From Variovorax sp. KBW07 (lineage in GTDB: Bacteria; Pseudomonadota; Gammaproteobacteria; Burkholderiales; Burkholderiaceae_C), in assembly GCF_003852515.1 (NCBI RefSeq), contig NZ_QAJK01000029.1, positions 25,138 through 89,137 on the forward strand: 64,000 bases of DNA. The letters are read 5' to 3'. The notes under the pieces were generated by a model. It searched no databases. It was not told the origin of the DNA and worked only from the letters and a program-made list of their open reading frames with translations. Made by a program: the position numbers and the translations under genes. Positions within the stretch are counted from its first letter, which is position 1, and the number at the start of each line of letters is the position of its first letter. This document shows positions 26,738-37,600 of the stretch, piece after piece.

Positions 26738-26762
26738 TCATGCAACATATGATGTTGCATGA
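26738..26762. promoter_or_regulatory. 25-bp near-perfect palindrome upstream of methyltransferase
   Basis: 11-bp perfect arms (26738-26748, ending ATGCAACAT, and 26752-26762, starting ATGTTGCAT) are separated by ATG. There is no GC-rich stem or T tract, so it is an operator-like element rather than a terminator. It lies 30 bases upstream of the preferred methyltransferase start and should bind a dimeric regulator. Confidence 0.65.
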
Positions 26763-26802
26763 TGACAAAAATGTCAACCGTGCGGGCGGCGGGCGCCCCC
26801 CG

Positions 26803-27930
26803 CTACCGCCCGCGAAGCGACTTGCCGTGCTCCGGCATGGGCCACAACCCATGCGGGCGCGCCAGCATGGTGACGATCATGGCCAGCGAGATGAGCAGGG
26901 GCCGCAAGATCCCCGCGTCGAGCCGGCCATCGGTGATCTCCTGCAGCGGACCGGCTACGTAGCGAAGGGCCTCCGGCAACGCGGTCAGGAGCAACGCGCC
27001 AAGAATCACGCCCGGGATGTGCCCGATGCCGCCGAACACCACCATCGCAAGGATGATCACCGACTCCTGAAGGCCGAACGCCTCCGGCGAAACGAAGCCC
27101 TGGAACGCACCGAACATGGCCCCGGAAACGCCTCCGAAGCTGGCGCCGATGCCGAACGCCAGGAGCTTCATGTTCCGTGAGTTGATGCCCATGGCCTGCG
27201 CCACGACCTCGTCGTCGCGAATGGCCATCCAGGCACGGCCGATTCGCGAATGCTGCAGCCGGTGGCAGATCGTCACGGTGAGCAGCACGAGCGCCAGGAA
27301 CAGGTAGTAGTACAGGGTGACCGAAGCGATCTGAAAGTCGCCGAGCGACAAGGGCTTGCCCAGGTCCAGCCCGAAGAAGTTGATCGAATCGGTGGGGCCC
27401 ATGCCTTTTGCGCCGTTCGTGATGTTGATGGGATGACTGAAGTTGACGATGAGCAGGCGGACGATTTCGCCGAAGCCCAGCGTCACGATGGCCAGGTAGT
27501 CGCCGCGAAGCTTCAGGGTGGGCGCACCGAACAGCGTTCCCAGCAACGCGGCGAGCAGTGCGCCAAGCGGGATCGTGATCCACCACGGCGTGTGCAGGCC
27601 CAGGGGAAACATCGCGGCGATCCAGGCAAAGTTGTCGACCAGGTGAGGCGAGGTCAGCAGCGCGAACATGTAGGCACCGAGCGCATAGAAAGCCACGTAG
27701 CCGAGGTCGAGCAGGCCCGCATGGCCCACCACGACGTTCGCACCCAGCGCCAGCATGATGTACAGGAGGCAGGTGTCGGCCGTTCGAACCCAATGCGTGC
27801 CCGCCGACTGCAGCAGCAGGGGCAGCAACAGGAGCCCGACCAGCGCTGCGTATTTGAACGCCACGCGACGGCGATCCGTTCGGGGCCGGGCATCGCTTGG
27901 GTTTGCCATCGGCGAGTCTGAAATCTCCAT
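26803..27930 (-). CDS. livM: Branched-chain amino acid-type ABC permease (LivM family)
   Basis: 375 residues with about ten hydrophobic segments. LivM features: [32 protein letters not shown] near the N-terminus, the [19 protein letters not shown]-like motif (here [18 protein letters not shown]), the ATPase-contact loop [22 protein letters not shown], and a C-terminal [10 protein letters not shown]-like [18 protein letters not shown]. It would form half of an inner-membrane channel for amino acids or aromatic/aliphatic amides. No LivH, ATPase or binding protein is adjacent, so partners must be elsewhere. It is divergent from the LysR gene at 28072. Confidence 0.9.
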   Translation of the reverse strand: MEISDSPMANPSDARPRTDRRRVAFKYAALVGLLLLPLLLQSAGTHWVRTADTCLLYIMLALGANVVVGHAGLLDLGYVAFYALGAYMFALLTSPHLVDNFAWIAAMFPLGLHTPWWITIPLGALLAALLGTLFGAPTLKLRGDYLAIVTLGFGEIVRLLIVNFSHPINITNGAKGMGPTDSINFFGLDLGKPLSLGDFQIASVTLYYYLFLALVLLTVTICHRLQHSRIGRAWMAIRDDEVVAQAMGINSRNMKLLAFGIGASFGGVSGAMFGAFQGFVSPEAFGLQESVIILAMVVFGGIGHIPGVILGALLLTALPEALRYVAGPLQEITDGRLDAGILRPLLISLAMIVTMLARPHGLWPMPEHGKSLRGR

Positions 27931-28022
27931 TGCCGCGAGGCCCCTTTGTGTCGATCGTCTTGTTTGTCTTATTCGGTACGGCCAACGTTAGACTGGCGCG
28001 AATCGCCTGGAAAGAGATGGCA

Positions 28023-28041
28023 GTTCCGTTTGAAGCGGAAC
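28023..28041. promoter_or_regulatory. Candidate operator between livM and lysR
   Basis: GTTCCG and CGGAAC form a 6-bp inverted repeat separated by 7 bases, with two further inner pairs, in the 141-base region between the divergent livM and LysR starts. It is 31 bases upstream of the LysR gene, suitable for autoregulation. Confidence 0.4.
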
Positions 28042-28071
28042 AAAACGCCGCAATGAAAGAGGTATATCCGG

Positions 28072-28998
28072 ATGGACAAACTCAGCGGCCTGCTGGCCTT
28101 CGTGAAGGCGGCTGACCTTGGCAGCTTCGTTGCGGCGGGCCGGGCACTGGAGCTGTCGGCCTCCGCGATCGGCAAGGGCGTGGCCCGCCTCGAGCAGGAG
28201 ATGGGTGTGCGTCTCTTGCAGCGCAGCACCCGGCGCATTCAACTCACCGAGGAAGGGCGGCTGTTCCACGAGCGTTGCCGCCGAATACTGGAAGACCTCG
28301 ACGATGCGCAGGCCATGCTGTCGCACGTGCGCGAGGCGCCGCGTGGCAGGCTGCGGGTCAGCGCGCCGATCGTCGGCCACCATTTCCTGTTGCCGGTAAT
28401 TCCGGGTTTCGTGGCGCTGTACCCGGAGGTTGAACTCGACATCAATTTCACCGACCGCACGGTGGACCTGATCGACGAAAGCATCGACGTCGCGATCCGC
28501 AGCGGAAACTTGCCCGACTCCCGGCTGGTCTCCAGGCCACTGAACCCTTTTCGGCTGATGCTGTGCGCCTCGCCGGGCTACCTGGCGCGGCACGGCACGC
28601 CACGTGTCGCGAGCGACCTGGAGCGGCACGCGACGATCCGCTTTCGGCACCCGAATTCCGGAAAGCTGCTCGAGTGGCCGATGCTGCGGTCCGCTCCCGA
28701 TATCGAGGGGCGTCTTCGCACGGTCCTCGCATGCAACAACATGGAGGCGGTGCTTGGCGCCACGTTGCGCGGGCTGGGCATCGCCTGCATGCCCGACTTT
28801 CTTGCGCGCGAGATGCTCGCCGAGGGCCGGCTTGCCGGCGTGCTCGACAAGGAACTCGCCGCGGGCGGCGAGTTCAAGGCGCTGTGGCCGTCAAGCCGGC
28901 ATCTGTCGCCCAAGGTCCGCGTGTTCGTGGACCACCTGTGCAGGCACCTGTCCGAGCAGGCAAGTGATCGATCCGGCGCGCCGGTGGCGGCCGGTTGA
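28072..28998 (+). CDS. LysR-family transcriptional regulator
   Basis: 308 residues. Winged helix in LSGLLAFVKAADLGSFVAAGRALELSASAIGKGVARLEQE, then the effector domain with GRLRVSAPIVGHHFLLPVIPGFVALYPEVELDINF. ATG at 28072 is preceded by AAAGAGG about 13 bases upstream. It is divergent from livM, which is its most likely target. Confidence 0.92.
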   Translation: MDKLSGLLAFVKAADLGSFVAAGRALELSASAIGKGVARLEQEMGVRLLQRSTRRIQLTEEGRLFHERCRRILEDLDDAQAMLSHVREAPRGRLRVSAPIVGHHFLLPVIPGFVALYPEVELDINFTDRTVDLIDESIDVAIRSGNLPDSRLVSRPLNPFRLMLCASPGYLARHGTPRVASDLERHATIRFRHPNSGKLLEWPMLRSAPDIEGRLRTVLACNNMEAVLGATLRGLGIACMPDFLAREMLAEGRLAGVLDKELAAGGEFKALWPSSRHLSPKVRVFVDHLCRHLSEQASDRSGAPVAAG

Positions 28999-29207
28999 GT
29001 CGTTTTTCGGAGTACCTGCCGTGAGCGGGGGAATGGCGCCCGCGCCCAGCATTGCAACGATGCCGTCACACGCCGGTGACAGCATGCAAGTTTCCCGAAT
29101 GGCGTGCTTTCCTTGCCGACTCGAATCTTCCCCCTGCCATGGCCCTTGCAGCATTGCGGCAGCCGTGCCCATGCTCGCGGCCGTGCGGCGCGCCGGGGTT
29201 GAGCTGC

Positions 29208-29954
29208 GTGCGCCTGTCCTTCGCCGGCGCCGGATGCCGCAGGGTGACGCTCTGCGGAATGCTGCTGTTCCGGCTCGCCGGATCGGCATGGGCGGCTGAC
29301 GGACCCGCGCCGGCGCCGCGCGATGGCGAGCCGCCGGTGGACGTGGCGCCCAACGCCGCGGAGCAGGCCATCGACTTCGACATTCCGGCGCTCCCGCTGG
29401 GCGATGCGCTCAAGCGCTATGCCGCCGTGACGCGGCAGCCCGCGCTCTTTCGCAGCGAACTCCTGGTGGACCTCACATCGTCTGCCGTTCGCGGTGCGTT
29501 CTCGCCCGACGTTGCCCTCCGGCTGCTGCTGGAAGGCACGGGCCTGGTCGCGGAGAAGGTCCGCACGGATTCGGGTGTTGCGCTCGCACTGAAGCCGGCG
29601 GGCGCTCCGGTGGCGGCCCCGCGTGCGGCCGGTCTCGGCAGCCTGGTGGGCTACCCGAGCCTGGTGCAGGCGCAGGTGTGGGAGGCGCTGTGCGACAACA
29701 CCCGCACGCGGCCGGGAACGTACCGCTCGCTGTTGCGCTTCGAGGTGGATGCCACGGGGCAGGTGCGGCGGCCACGCCTGCTCGGCCCCACCGGCGATGC
29801 GTCCCGGGATGCCGCGATGCTGGAAGTCCTTCAAGGCGTGCATCTCGCGCAGGCGCCGCCGCCCGATCTGCCGCAGCCGCTGACCCTGCTCGTGCTGCCC
29901 ACGGATTCGCGAGGCGGAACACGCTGCCGTGACGCAGAGGGCGGGGCGTCCTGA
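29208..29954 (+). CDS. STN-domain protein with TonB-C-like C-terminus (VreA-like)
   Basis: About 248 residues from a GTG at 29208; the frame is open further upstream (ATG at 29139 and 29052), but this start gives a plausible signal peptide (RLSFAGAGCRRVTLCGMLLFRLAGSAWA). The STN signalling domain follows (IDFDIPALPLGDALKRYAAVTRQPALFRSELL, GAFSPDVALRLLLEGTGL). After a Pro/Ala linker the C-terminus (VWEALCDNTRTRPGTYRSLLRFEVDATGQVRRPRLL) resembles the TonB/TolA C-terminal fold. There is no plug or barrel. This matches VreA of the Pseudomonas aeruginosa PUMA3 cell-surface signalling system in plan. It is followed after two bases by the sigma gene and should relay a periplasmic signal to FecR at 30549. 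Confidence 0.75.
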   Translation: MRLSFAGAGCRRVTLCGMLLFRLAGSAWAADGPAPAPRDGEPPVDVAPNAAEQAIDFDIPALPLGDALKRYAAVTRQPALFRSELLVDLTSSAVRGAFSPDVALRLLLEGTGLVAEKVRTDSGVALALKPAGAPVAAPRAAGLGSLVGYPSLVQAQVWEALCDNTRTRPGTYRSLLRFEVDATGQVRRPRLLGPTGDASRDAAMLEVLQGVHLAQAPPPDLPQPLTLLVLPTDSRGGTRCRDAEGGAS

Positions 29955-29956
29955 CC

Positions 29957-30475
29957 ATGGCGGAAGACACGCGCCCCGTTCTCATGGACTACCTTTCCAG
30001 GCACTACGACGCCCTCAAGCGGCAGCTGGGGCGGGCGTTGCGCAATCCGGATCTCGCCGAAGACGCGCTGCACGACACCTGGCTGCGCGTGAACGACCAG
30101 GGCAAGCAGGAAGACGGCCCGATCCAGCGGCCGGGCGGCTACATCGTGCGCATGGCTTTCAACATTGCACTGGACATCCAGCGCCGCCAGAGCCGCAATC
30201 TGCCGTTCGACGAGATCGATGCGCTGATGGAGCTGGCCGACACGGCGCCCGGCCCGGAGCGGGTCGCCGAGGCACGCTCGCAACTGGATGCCGTGGCCCG
30301 GCTGATGGACCGCATGCCCGCGCGGCGGCGCGAGGTCGTCGTGCTGGTGCACATGGACGGGCTCACCCAACCCGAAGCGGCCAGGCGGCTGGGCGTTTCG
30401 TTGCGCACCATCGAATATGAACTCAAGCACGCACACGACTACCTGAGCAGCAGGATGGCCCATGACAAAAAATAA
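29957..30475 (+). CDS. ECF sigma factor (FecI/VreI-like)
   Basis: 172 residues. Region 2: YLSRHYDALKRQLGRALRNPDLAEDALHDTWLRV and GGYIVRMAFNIALDIQRR. Region 4: MPARRREVVVLVHMDGLTQPEAARRLGVSLRTIEYELKHA. The start lies two bases after the STN-protein stop, so the two are translated together. It is expected to recognise the repeated element at 30467-30506 and 31616-31656, and so to control the anti-sigma and giant exoprotein genes. Confidence 0.92.
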   Translation: MAEDTRPVLMDYLSRHYDALKRQLGRALRNPDLAEDALHDTWLRVNDQGKQEDGPIQRPGGYIVRMAFNIALDIQRRQSRNLPFDEIDALMELADTAPGPERVAEARSQLDAVARLMDRMPARRREVVVLVHMDGLTQPEAARRLGVSLRTIEYELKHAHDYLSSRMAHDKK

Positions 30476-30506
30476 GTTGCGGGATCCGGCGGGCCCGTTC
30501 GTCGTA
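30467..30506 (+). promoter_or_regulatory. Predicted ECF promoter, copy A (upstream of fecR)
   Basis: AAAAAATAAGTTGCGGGAT (30467-30485), ten bases, then CGTTCGTCGTA (30496-30506). The same two blocks occur in copy B at 31616-31656 with an 11-base gap. The element overlaps the end of the sigma gene and is 43 bases upstream of the fecR start. Two conserved blocks at promoter spacing before two genes of one cassette are best read as -35 and -10 elements of the cassette's sigma factor. Confidence 0.7.
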
Positions 30507-30548
30507 CTGGGTGAAGAATCGAATTGCCCAGGGCTGCTGCAGTGACGT

Positions 30549-31574
30549 ATGACGCATGACGCCATGACGACACCCGCCGACGTTCCCGCCATCGACGCTG
30601 AGACAGCGAGGCAAGAGGCCTGGGAGTGGCTGCGCCTGTTCCATTCAGGCGCCGTGAAGCCGCAGGACGCCGAGCGTTTCAGGCGCTGGGTGGCGAGCAG
30701 CCCGTCGCAAGCGGCGGCTTTCAGGCAGGCAAGGGCGCAATGGGCCGCGATAGGCCCGGCGTCCGCCGAGCTGCTTCGCACGAATGCCGAAGCGGCGGCG
30801 TTTCATGCGCGCCATTTGCCAAGGCCGGTGCTTCCCCGCCGCGCCTTCCTCGGGGCGGCGGTCGGCGCGGCGGCCATGGCCGGTGTCGCGGGCGTGGCGG
30901 TGTTCCATCCGCCGGCGGGGCTGTGGCCCGCGCCCGCGGAGTGGGGCGCCGACTACCGCACCGCCACGGGCGAACAGCTGGTGGTGGGTCTGGCCGAACG
31001 GGTCGAGGTCACGCTGAACACCCAGACCCGCATCCGGCGCCGGATGGCGGGCGACGAGACCACGGGCATCGACCTGCTCGCGGGCGAAGCGGCCATCGAC
31101 CTGCCGAGCACCGACAGCGGCGGCCCAGGCTTCAGCGTCACCGCCGGCGTCGGCCGCAGCGTGGCCGGCGCGGGGCGCTTCGAAGTCCGCTACCTGGACG
31201 GCAAGGTCTGCGTGACCTGCATCGACGGTGGCGTGCGCGTCGAGCACCCCGCCGGCACGCGCGAGTTGCGTGCGCGCCAGCAGGCGGTGTACGACGGCAG
31301 TTCGTTGAGCAGCGTGGCGCTGGTCAGCGCGGCGAATCTTTCCGCCTGGCGCAAGGGAGAACTGGTGTTCACGCAGACCCGGCTCTCCGACGTGCTCGAC
31401 GAGATCAATCGCTACCGGCCCGGCCGCGTGATGCTGATGAATGCCGCCGCGCGCAACCGGCCCGTGACGGGGAGCTTCTACATCGCATCGCTCGACCTGG
31501 CGCTTGCGCAGCTGCAGCATGCCTTCGACCTGGAGGCCCGCTCGCTGCCGGGCGGGGTGGTCGTGCTGAGCTGA
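30549..31574 (+). CDS. FecR-type anti-sigma regulator (VreR-like)
   Basis: 341 residues. The cytoplasmic N-terminal DUF4880-type segment reads EAWEWLRLFHSGAVKPQDAERFRRWVASSP. A membrane segment near residues 97-118 follows a twin-arginine-like motif (LPRRAFLGAAVGAAAMAG). The periplasmic FecR domain has ATGEQLVVGLAERVEVTLNTQTRI and GRFEVRYLDGKVCVTCIDGGV; the C-terminal STN-like part holds RLSDVLDEINRYRPGRVMLMN. It should hold the sigma factor inactive until the STN-domain protein signals. The gene has its own predicted ECF promoter, giving a negative feedback loop. It ends 115 bases before the giant exoprotein gene. Confidence 0.9.
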   Translation: MTHDAMTTPADVPAIDAETARQEAWEWLRLFHSGAVKPQDAERFRRWVASSPSQAAAFRQARAQWAAIGPASAELLRTNAEAAAFHARHLPRPVLPRRAFLGAAVGAAAMAGVAGVAVFHPPAGLWPAPAEWGADYRTATGEQLVVGLAERVEVTLNTQTRIRRRMAGDETTGIDLLAGEAAIDLPSTDSGGPGFSVTAGVGRSVAGAGRFEVRYLDGKVCVTCIDGGVRVEHPAGTRELRARQQAVYDGSSLSSVALVSAANLSAWRKGELVFTQTRLSDVLDEINRYRPGRVMLMNAAARNRPVTGSFYIASLDLALAQLQHAFDLEARSLPGGVVVLS

Positions 31575-31615
31575 AGCAAAAAAGGGGCAAGAGAGGCAAG
31601 AGGGGCAAGGCCGCA

Positions 31616-31656
31616 AAAAAATAAGTTGCGGGATGGTGGGGCGGTCGTTCGTCGTA
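31616..31656 (+). promoter_or_regulatory. Predicted ECF promoter, copy B (upstream of giant exoprotein)
   Basis: AAAAAATAAGTTGCGGGAT (31616-31634), eleven bases, then CGTTCGTCGTA (31646-31656), 34 bases before the preferred ATG. It is nearly identical to copy A. A further short block, ATCGAAT, occurs downstream in both copies. Confidence 0.7.
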
Positions 31657-31689
31657 GTGCATCGAATCAACTTCAGCGCGGAACACCTC

Positions 31690-34600
31690 ATGAGCACACG
31701 CGGACCCCAGGGCGCAACAGCAGCAGCGGCTACGACGAACGGAATGCGGGCCTTCCGCATGGCGCCGCTGGCACGCGCCATCGCGATGATCCTGGCGGCC
31801 AACGGCGCGCTCATCGAAGCCCAGGCGCAGCAGGCTTTCAGCGGCGCATGGTTCGCGAACAAGAACGCCACGCAGAGCACCGCAACGGCCACCGGCCGGC
31901 TGCCCAACGGCATGCCGGCTTCGATGCTGACCAATCCGCTGGAGCAACGCAAGGCAGGCGAGCAACTGCAGCGCTCGCTCAACAACCTGAACACGGCCGC
32001 GCGCGGCATCGCGGCGCAGCAGGCGGCGCAGGAAGCGGCGCGGCTGGCCGCGTTGAACGGCGGCTCCGACATTCCCGACGGCCTGGCCGATGGCGGCCTG
32101 AAGGTCGACAGCAACAGCCTCACCGCGGGCTGGCTCAATGCGGCGGCACCGGTGCAAACCGCCGCGGGTGGCCGCACCGTGGTCGGCATCCGCCAGACCG
32201 ACGAGAAGGCGATCCTGAACTGGGAGAGCTTCAACGTCGGCAAGAACACCACGGTGCAGTTCGACCAGAAGGGCGGCGCCAAGCCCGATGGGACCAACTC
32301 GTGGATCGCGCTGAACCGCATCAACGACCCGAGCGGCCGGCCCAGCCAGATCGCGGGGCAGATCAAGGCCGATGGTTCGGTGTACCTGGTCAACCGCAAC
32401 GGCATCGTCTTCACCGGCTCCAGCCAGGTGGACACGCGCTCGCTGGTGGCGTCGAGCCTGGCGCTGTCGGACAAGCAGTTCAAGCTGGGCATCAACAACC
32501 CGCAGGTGCTCACCAACCAGGGCAACGATTTCCCGATTCCCCAGTTCGGCGAGTTCACCTCCGCGCGGCCCCTGATCTACGGCGACGCGGGCTTCAAGCC
32601 CGGCGTCGGCGGCGCGCCCGACAAGATGGGCGACGTGGACCGCTTCGTTCCCGGCGCGGCCCCCGGCGAAGTGCGTGTCGACGCAGGCGCGCAGCTGGCG
32701 GCGAACAGCGGCGGCAAGGTCATGCTGTTCGCGCCCAAGGTGCGCAACGCGGGCCGCATCTCGGCACCCGACGGCCAGGTCATCCTCGCGGCCGGCGAAA
32801 ACATCTACCTGAAGACGCCATCGACGCAGGACCCGAACGCGCCCCGCGGCCTCGACGTGGCCGCTTCGGCAGTGCCCGGTTGGGCTTTCACCGGCGGGCA
32901 GGTGTGGGGCGCGCTCAAGCTCTCGCCGGTCTATGCCGACGCCAACTTCGTCGCCGGCCTGCGCGATGTCGTCATGCCCGAGATGGCGGCGCGCGCCAAG
33001 GCGGTCGGCTACGAGGTGGTCAACACCGGCACCGTGCAGGCCGACCGCGGCAACATCACCCTGCAGGCGCAGGACGTGCGGCAGTCGGGCGTGCTCAGCG
33101 CAACCACCGCGTTGAACAACCGCAACGGCTCGATCCTGCTGCGCGCCTGGGGCCTGGGCTCGCACATGTACGCCGATGGCGTGAACGACCTGATCAATTG
33201 GTCGGCCGGCACGCTCACGCTGGGCGAAGGCAGCATTTCGCAGGTATTGCCCGACACGTCGGACACCAGCGAGATCGAGGCGTCCGCGCTCGCCACGCGC
33301 TACCAGCCGGGCCGCGTGAGCCTGTACGGGCAACTGATCGACATCCGCTCGAAGGCCGGCGTGCTGGTGCCGGCGGGAACCATCAAGCTCGAATCGGCCG
33401 TCAATCCGATGTTCACGCTGTTCCCTTACTTCAAGCCCGGCAGCCTGCGCGACGCGAGCCGCATCTACGTGGACAACGAGGCCTTCCTGAGCGTGGCGGG
33501 CCTGCAGGGCATGCAGGTGGCCATGTCGCGCAACTTCATCGAGGCCGAGCTGCGCATCAACGAACTGCGCGACTCGCCCATGCAGCTCGACGCGTGGGTG
33601 CGCGGCAAGAAGGTGATCGTCGACCGGCGCGTGAGCGGCGTGTTCAAGGACGGCCCGATGGCGGGCGTGCAATGGGTGACGGGCCCCGACGGCGCCACCT
33701 ACATTCCCGGTGCCTGGGTGGGCACGCCGCTGGGCGACGTGAGCGGCTGGGTGGGCGTGGGCAAGACCGACCTGGGCGAGCTCTCGGCCAACGCGGGCAG
33801 CATCGAGATGCGCGCGGGCGGCTCGGTGATCATGCGCACGGGATCGATGCTGGACGTGTCCGGCGGCTCGGTGCGCTACACCGACGGCATGAACACCGCG
33901 ACCAAGCTCATGGGCGCGGACGGCCGCGTGCACACCATGGACCGGGCCATGTCCGACACCGACTACACCGGCATCGCGGGCGAGTTCACCAACCAGCATG
34001 CGCGCTGGGGCGTGAAGACCACCTGGCGCACGCCGCTCATCGGTGCCGACTACAAGGAAGCCGGCTACACCGAAGGGCGCAAGGCCGGTGCCGTGCAGAT
34101 CTACGCGGGCGACACCATGGTGCTCGAGGGCGACATGCTGGGCGGCGTGGTGGTGGGCGAGCGCCAGTCGAAGAACCCGGGCGGCAACAAGGGCGGCCGG
34201 CTGCAGCTGGGCGAGAACTCGCCGGATGGCCGGCCGTGGTCGCCGGGCACCATCATCGTCAGCCACGACCCGAAGCGGCTCGCGCAGGACTTCGATGCGA
34301 ACACGAAGCTCGGCGACGACTTCTATGTGCAGCTGAAGCCGGGCGAGCAGAAGTCGCGCAAGCTCACGTTCCTGTCGGACGACATGCTGAGTAATTCGGG
34401 CATGGGCAGCATCGTGCTGAACCACATCAACGGCGACTTCGAGCTTGCGAGCGGCGCCGCGTTGAACCTCTCGCCGGGCGCGTCGCTCTCGGTGGCCGGC
34501 ACCGAAGGCTCGACCAACGACATCCGCATCAACGGACTGATCCGCGTGCCGGGCGGGCAGATCGGGCTTTCGTCGGCCTACGGAAAAGTGGAGCTCGGCG

Positions 34601-37600
34601 AGCAGGGCCGGCTGGACGCCAGCGGCCAGTGGATCAACACCTGGCGCGACGGCGCACTGCGCGGCGCCTGGGCGCTGGACGGCGGCGCGATCACGGTGAT
34701 TGCCGGAAAAATCGTGGCCCACAAGGATGCCGTGCTCGACGTATCGGGCGGTGGCTGCGCGGACCCCGGCAAGCAGGGCCTGCCGGTGTTGCGCGTGGGC
34801 AATGCGGGGTCCATCTTGCTGTCCGGCGTGACGCCCGACCTCGACCTGAACGCACTGAACATGCGCGCCCATGCGGCGGGCTCGGCGGGCAGCCTGTCGA
34901 TCCAGACCGCCTCGGCGGTGCAGATCGGTGGCGTGCCGCCCGTTTCGCCGCCGGACGATGCCGGGGCGACCCCAGCCACCGCGGCCTCTTCGGTGGTGAT
35001 GCTGCCGCCCACGCTCTTCGGCGAGCGCGGGTTCGGCAACGTCACGGTCTCGGTGCGCGGCGAAGGCAAGGGCATCGTGGTGCCCGAAGGCGTGTCGGTG
35101 TCGCAGCAAGCCACGAGCATCGACCTGAACAACTTCGCCTGGCGCGACCTGCCGAGCGGCCGCAACCTGGCCGAGGCAGCGCCCCTGGGTGTGCTGCGGC
35201 CCGACGAGCGCGCGGCGCGAAACCCCACGGCGCTGTCGCTCGGCACCGAGAACGGTCCGGTCCGCATTGCGCGAGGCGCCAGCGTGCGCACCGACACCGG
35301 CGGCAGCCTGACGCTGAACGCCGGCAGCGAACAGGGCGCGCTGACGGTCGGCGGGCGCCTTGACGCGCCGGCGGGCCGCATCGGGCTGAGCGGCGGCACG
35401 GTCGTCCTTGAAGCCGGCGCTGAACTGCTGGCGCGCGGCGTTCCGTTGATCCGCATCGACAGCAGCAGCGGCCGCCGCGTGGGCGAGGTGCGCGACGGCG
35501 GCACGGTGAGCATCCAGGCGGGCGACATGCGGCTGGAGAAAGATGCGCTCATCGACGTGTCCGGCGCCACCGGCACGATCGACGGCGTGCCCGACGCCGG
35601 CCCCTCGGGCACGCGCGTGTCCCGGCCCGCGCCGGAGATCCGCCTGGACAGCAACGGCGGCCTGATCGAGATCACGGGCAAGGGCCTGATCGAAAGCAGG
35701 ATGGTGGGCAAGGCGGGCGGGCCCAACGGCGTCGGCGGGCGCATCCGCCTGAACATGACCGCGACATCGGGCCCGACAGGCTCGCCGCTGGAGCAACTGC
35801 AACGCGTGCTGCAAGACCCGGACTGCGTGGGCCTGGCGGTGGACGGCGTGTGCAGCGACTGGCGGCAGGGCGTGGACTACGACTGGGCGCCCGGCCTGCG
35901 CAGCTACGGCTACGAGATCGACGGGCCGATGATCCTGTCGTCGGCCCTGCTCGCGAAGCTGGCGGACGTGAAGGAGCTGGTGGTGTCCGACCGGCTGGGC
36001 CTGCCCGGCGTGAACGGTGCGCTCGATGCGGCCCAGTTCGGCCTGACGCCGCAGGCGCTGGACCTGTTCCGCGACGCGCTCTTTTCGAGCGACCTGTTGC
36101 GCGACCTGCTGAACAAGCCCGGCCAGGTGTCCACGCTGACGGTGCGTCCGCAGGCCTTCAAGGACGGCGGCTTTGCCGACCTCTCGCTGGTGAATGCGAC
36201 GCAGGGCGCGATTCGCCTGGACAACGCGAACCTCGTGCTGGGCCGCTCGATCTTGCTGCAGGGGCCGATCGTCGGGCACGCGGGCTCGTCGTCGTCGCTG
36301 CGCGCGCCGCGCATCGTGCTGTCGGCGGTGCCTGCCGCCTCGCCTGAAGCGCCGGCATCGTCGGCCGCGTCGGCAGGGGCGGGGCAGCTCACCGTGGCCG
36401 GCTCGCTGATCGACATCTCGGCATCGGAAGACCCGACCCAGTTCCAGGCCGGCGCCGTGCGCATCGGCGGCTTCGGCCGCACGGTGCTCGAAGCCGGAGA
36501 GATCCGCATGGGCGGCGCGCTGCCTTCGCCGATCAACGAAGAAACCCGGTTGCAGATCAACCTCGACGTAGACGGGCAGCTGGTGCTGAACGCCGGACAG
36601 GTGTACCCGACCACCGCGATGACCGGCGTGATCCGCGCCGGCGATTCCATCACCGTCGAGCGCCTGGGCGATGCCGGCAGCGCACCGCTGTCGGCCGGCG
36701 GCAGCCTGCGCCTGGAAGCACCGGTGATCGCGCAGAACGGTGTGCTGCGCGCGCCCTTCGGCCAGATCGAGCTGAACGCAGGCGAGCGCTTGTCGCTGGG
36801 CGCGGGCAGCCTCACTTCGGTGTCGGGTGCCGGAATGACCGTGCCCTTCGGCACGCTGTCCAACAACGAGCACTGGCACGACCCGTCGAAGGCGGTCGAT
36901 CCCGTCAATCCGTCGACCGGCTCGCTGGTCGCGCCGCCTGAAAAGCGCATCACCATGAAGTCGCCCGACGTGGCGCTGGCGCGTGGCGCGGTGGTGGACA
37001 TCGCCGGCGGTGGCGACCTGCATGCCTCCGAATTCGTGCCGGGCCCGGGGGGCTCGCACGACATGCTGAACATGCCGGGCATGTACGCGATCCTGCCGGG
37101 GCAGGCCGGCGCGGCACCCGCTGGCGGTGCCGCGGCGGGCCAGCGCGTCTGGCTCGCCGGCGGTCCCGGCCTGGCGGCCGGCTGGTACACGCTGTTGCCC
37201 GCGCGCTATGCGCTGTTGCCCGGCGCCTTCGCGGTGCAGGCAACTGGCAAGGCCTGGGGCGGTGCGCTCGCGCCCGCCGCCCGCGCGCCGGACGGCAGCC
37301 TGGTCATGCAGGGCAAGGCCGGCAACACCTATGGCGGCAACCAGGACGTGCAGGCTTCGGCCTGGCGCGTGATGTCCGGTGCCGTGCTGCGGCGCTACTC
37401 CGAATACAACGAGGCCACGGCCAACGACTTCTTCTCGTCCGAGGCCTTCAAGCTCACGCAGTACCGCCTGACGGGCCAGAACGTGGTCACGCCGCGCCTG
37501 CCGCGCGACGGCGGCGCGGTGGTGTTCGACGCGGGCCGCCGGCTGGTGCTGGACGGCACGCTGCGCTCCGCGCCCGACGAGGGCGGGCGCGGCGGGCTGG

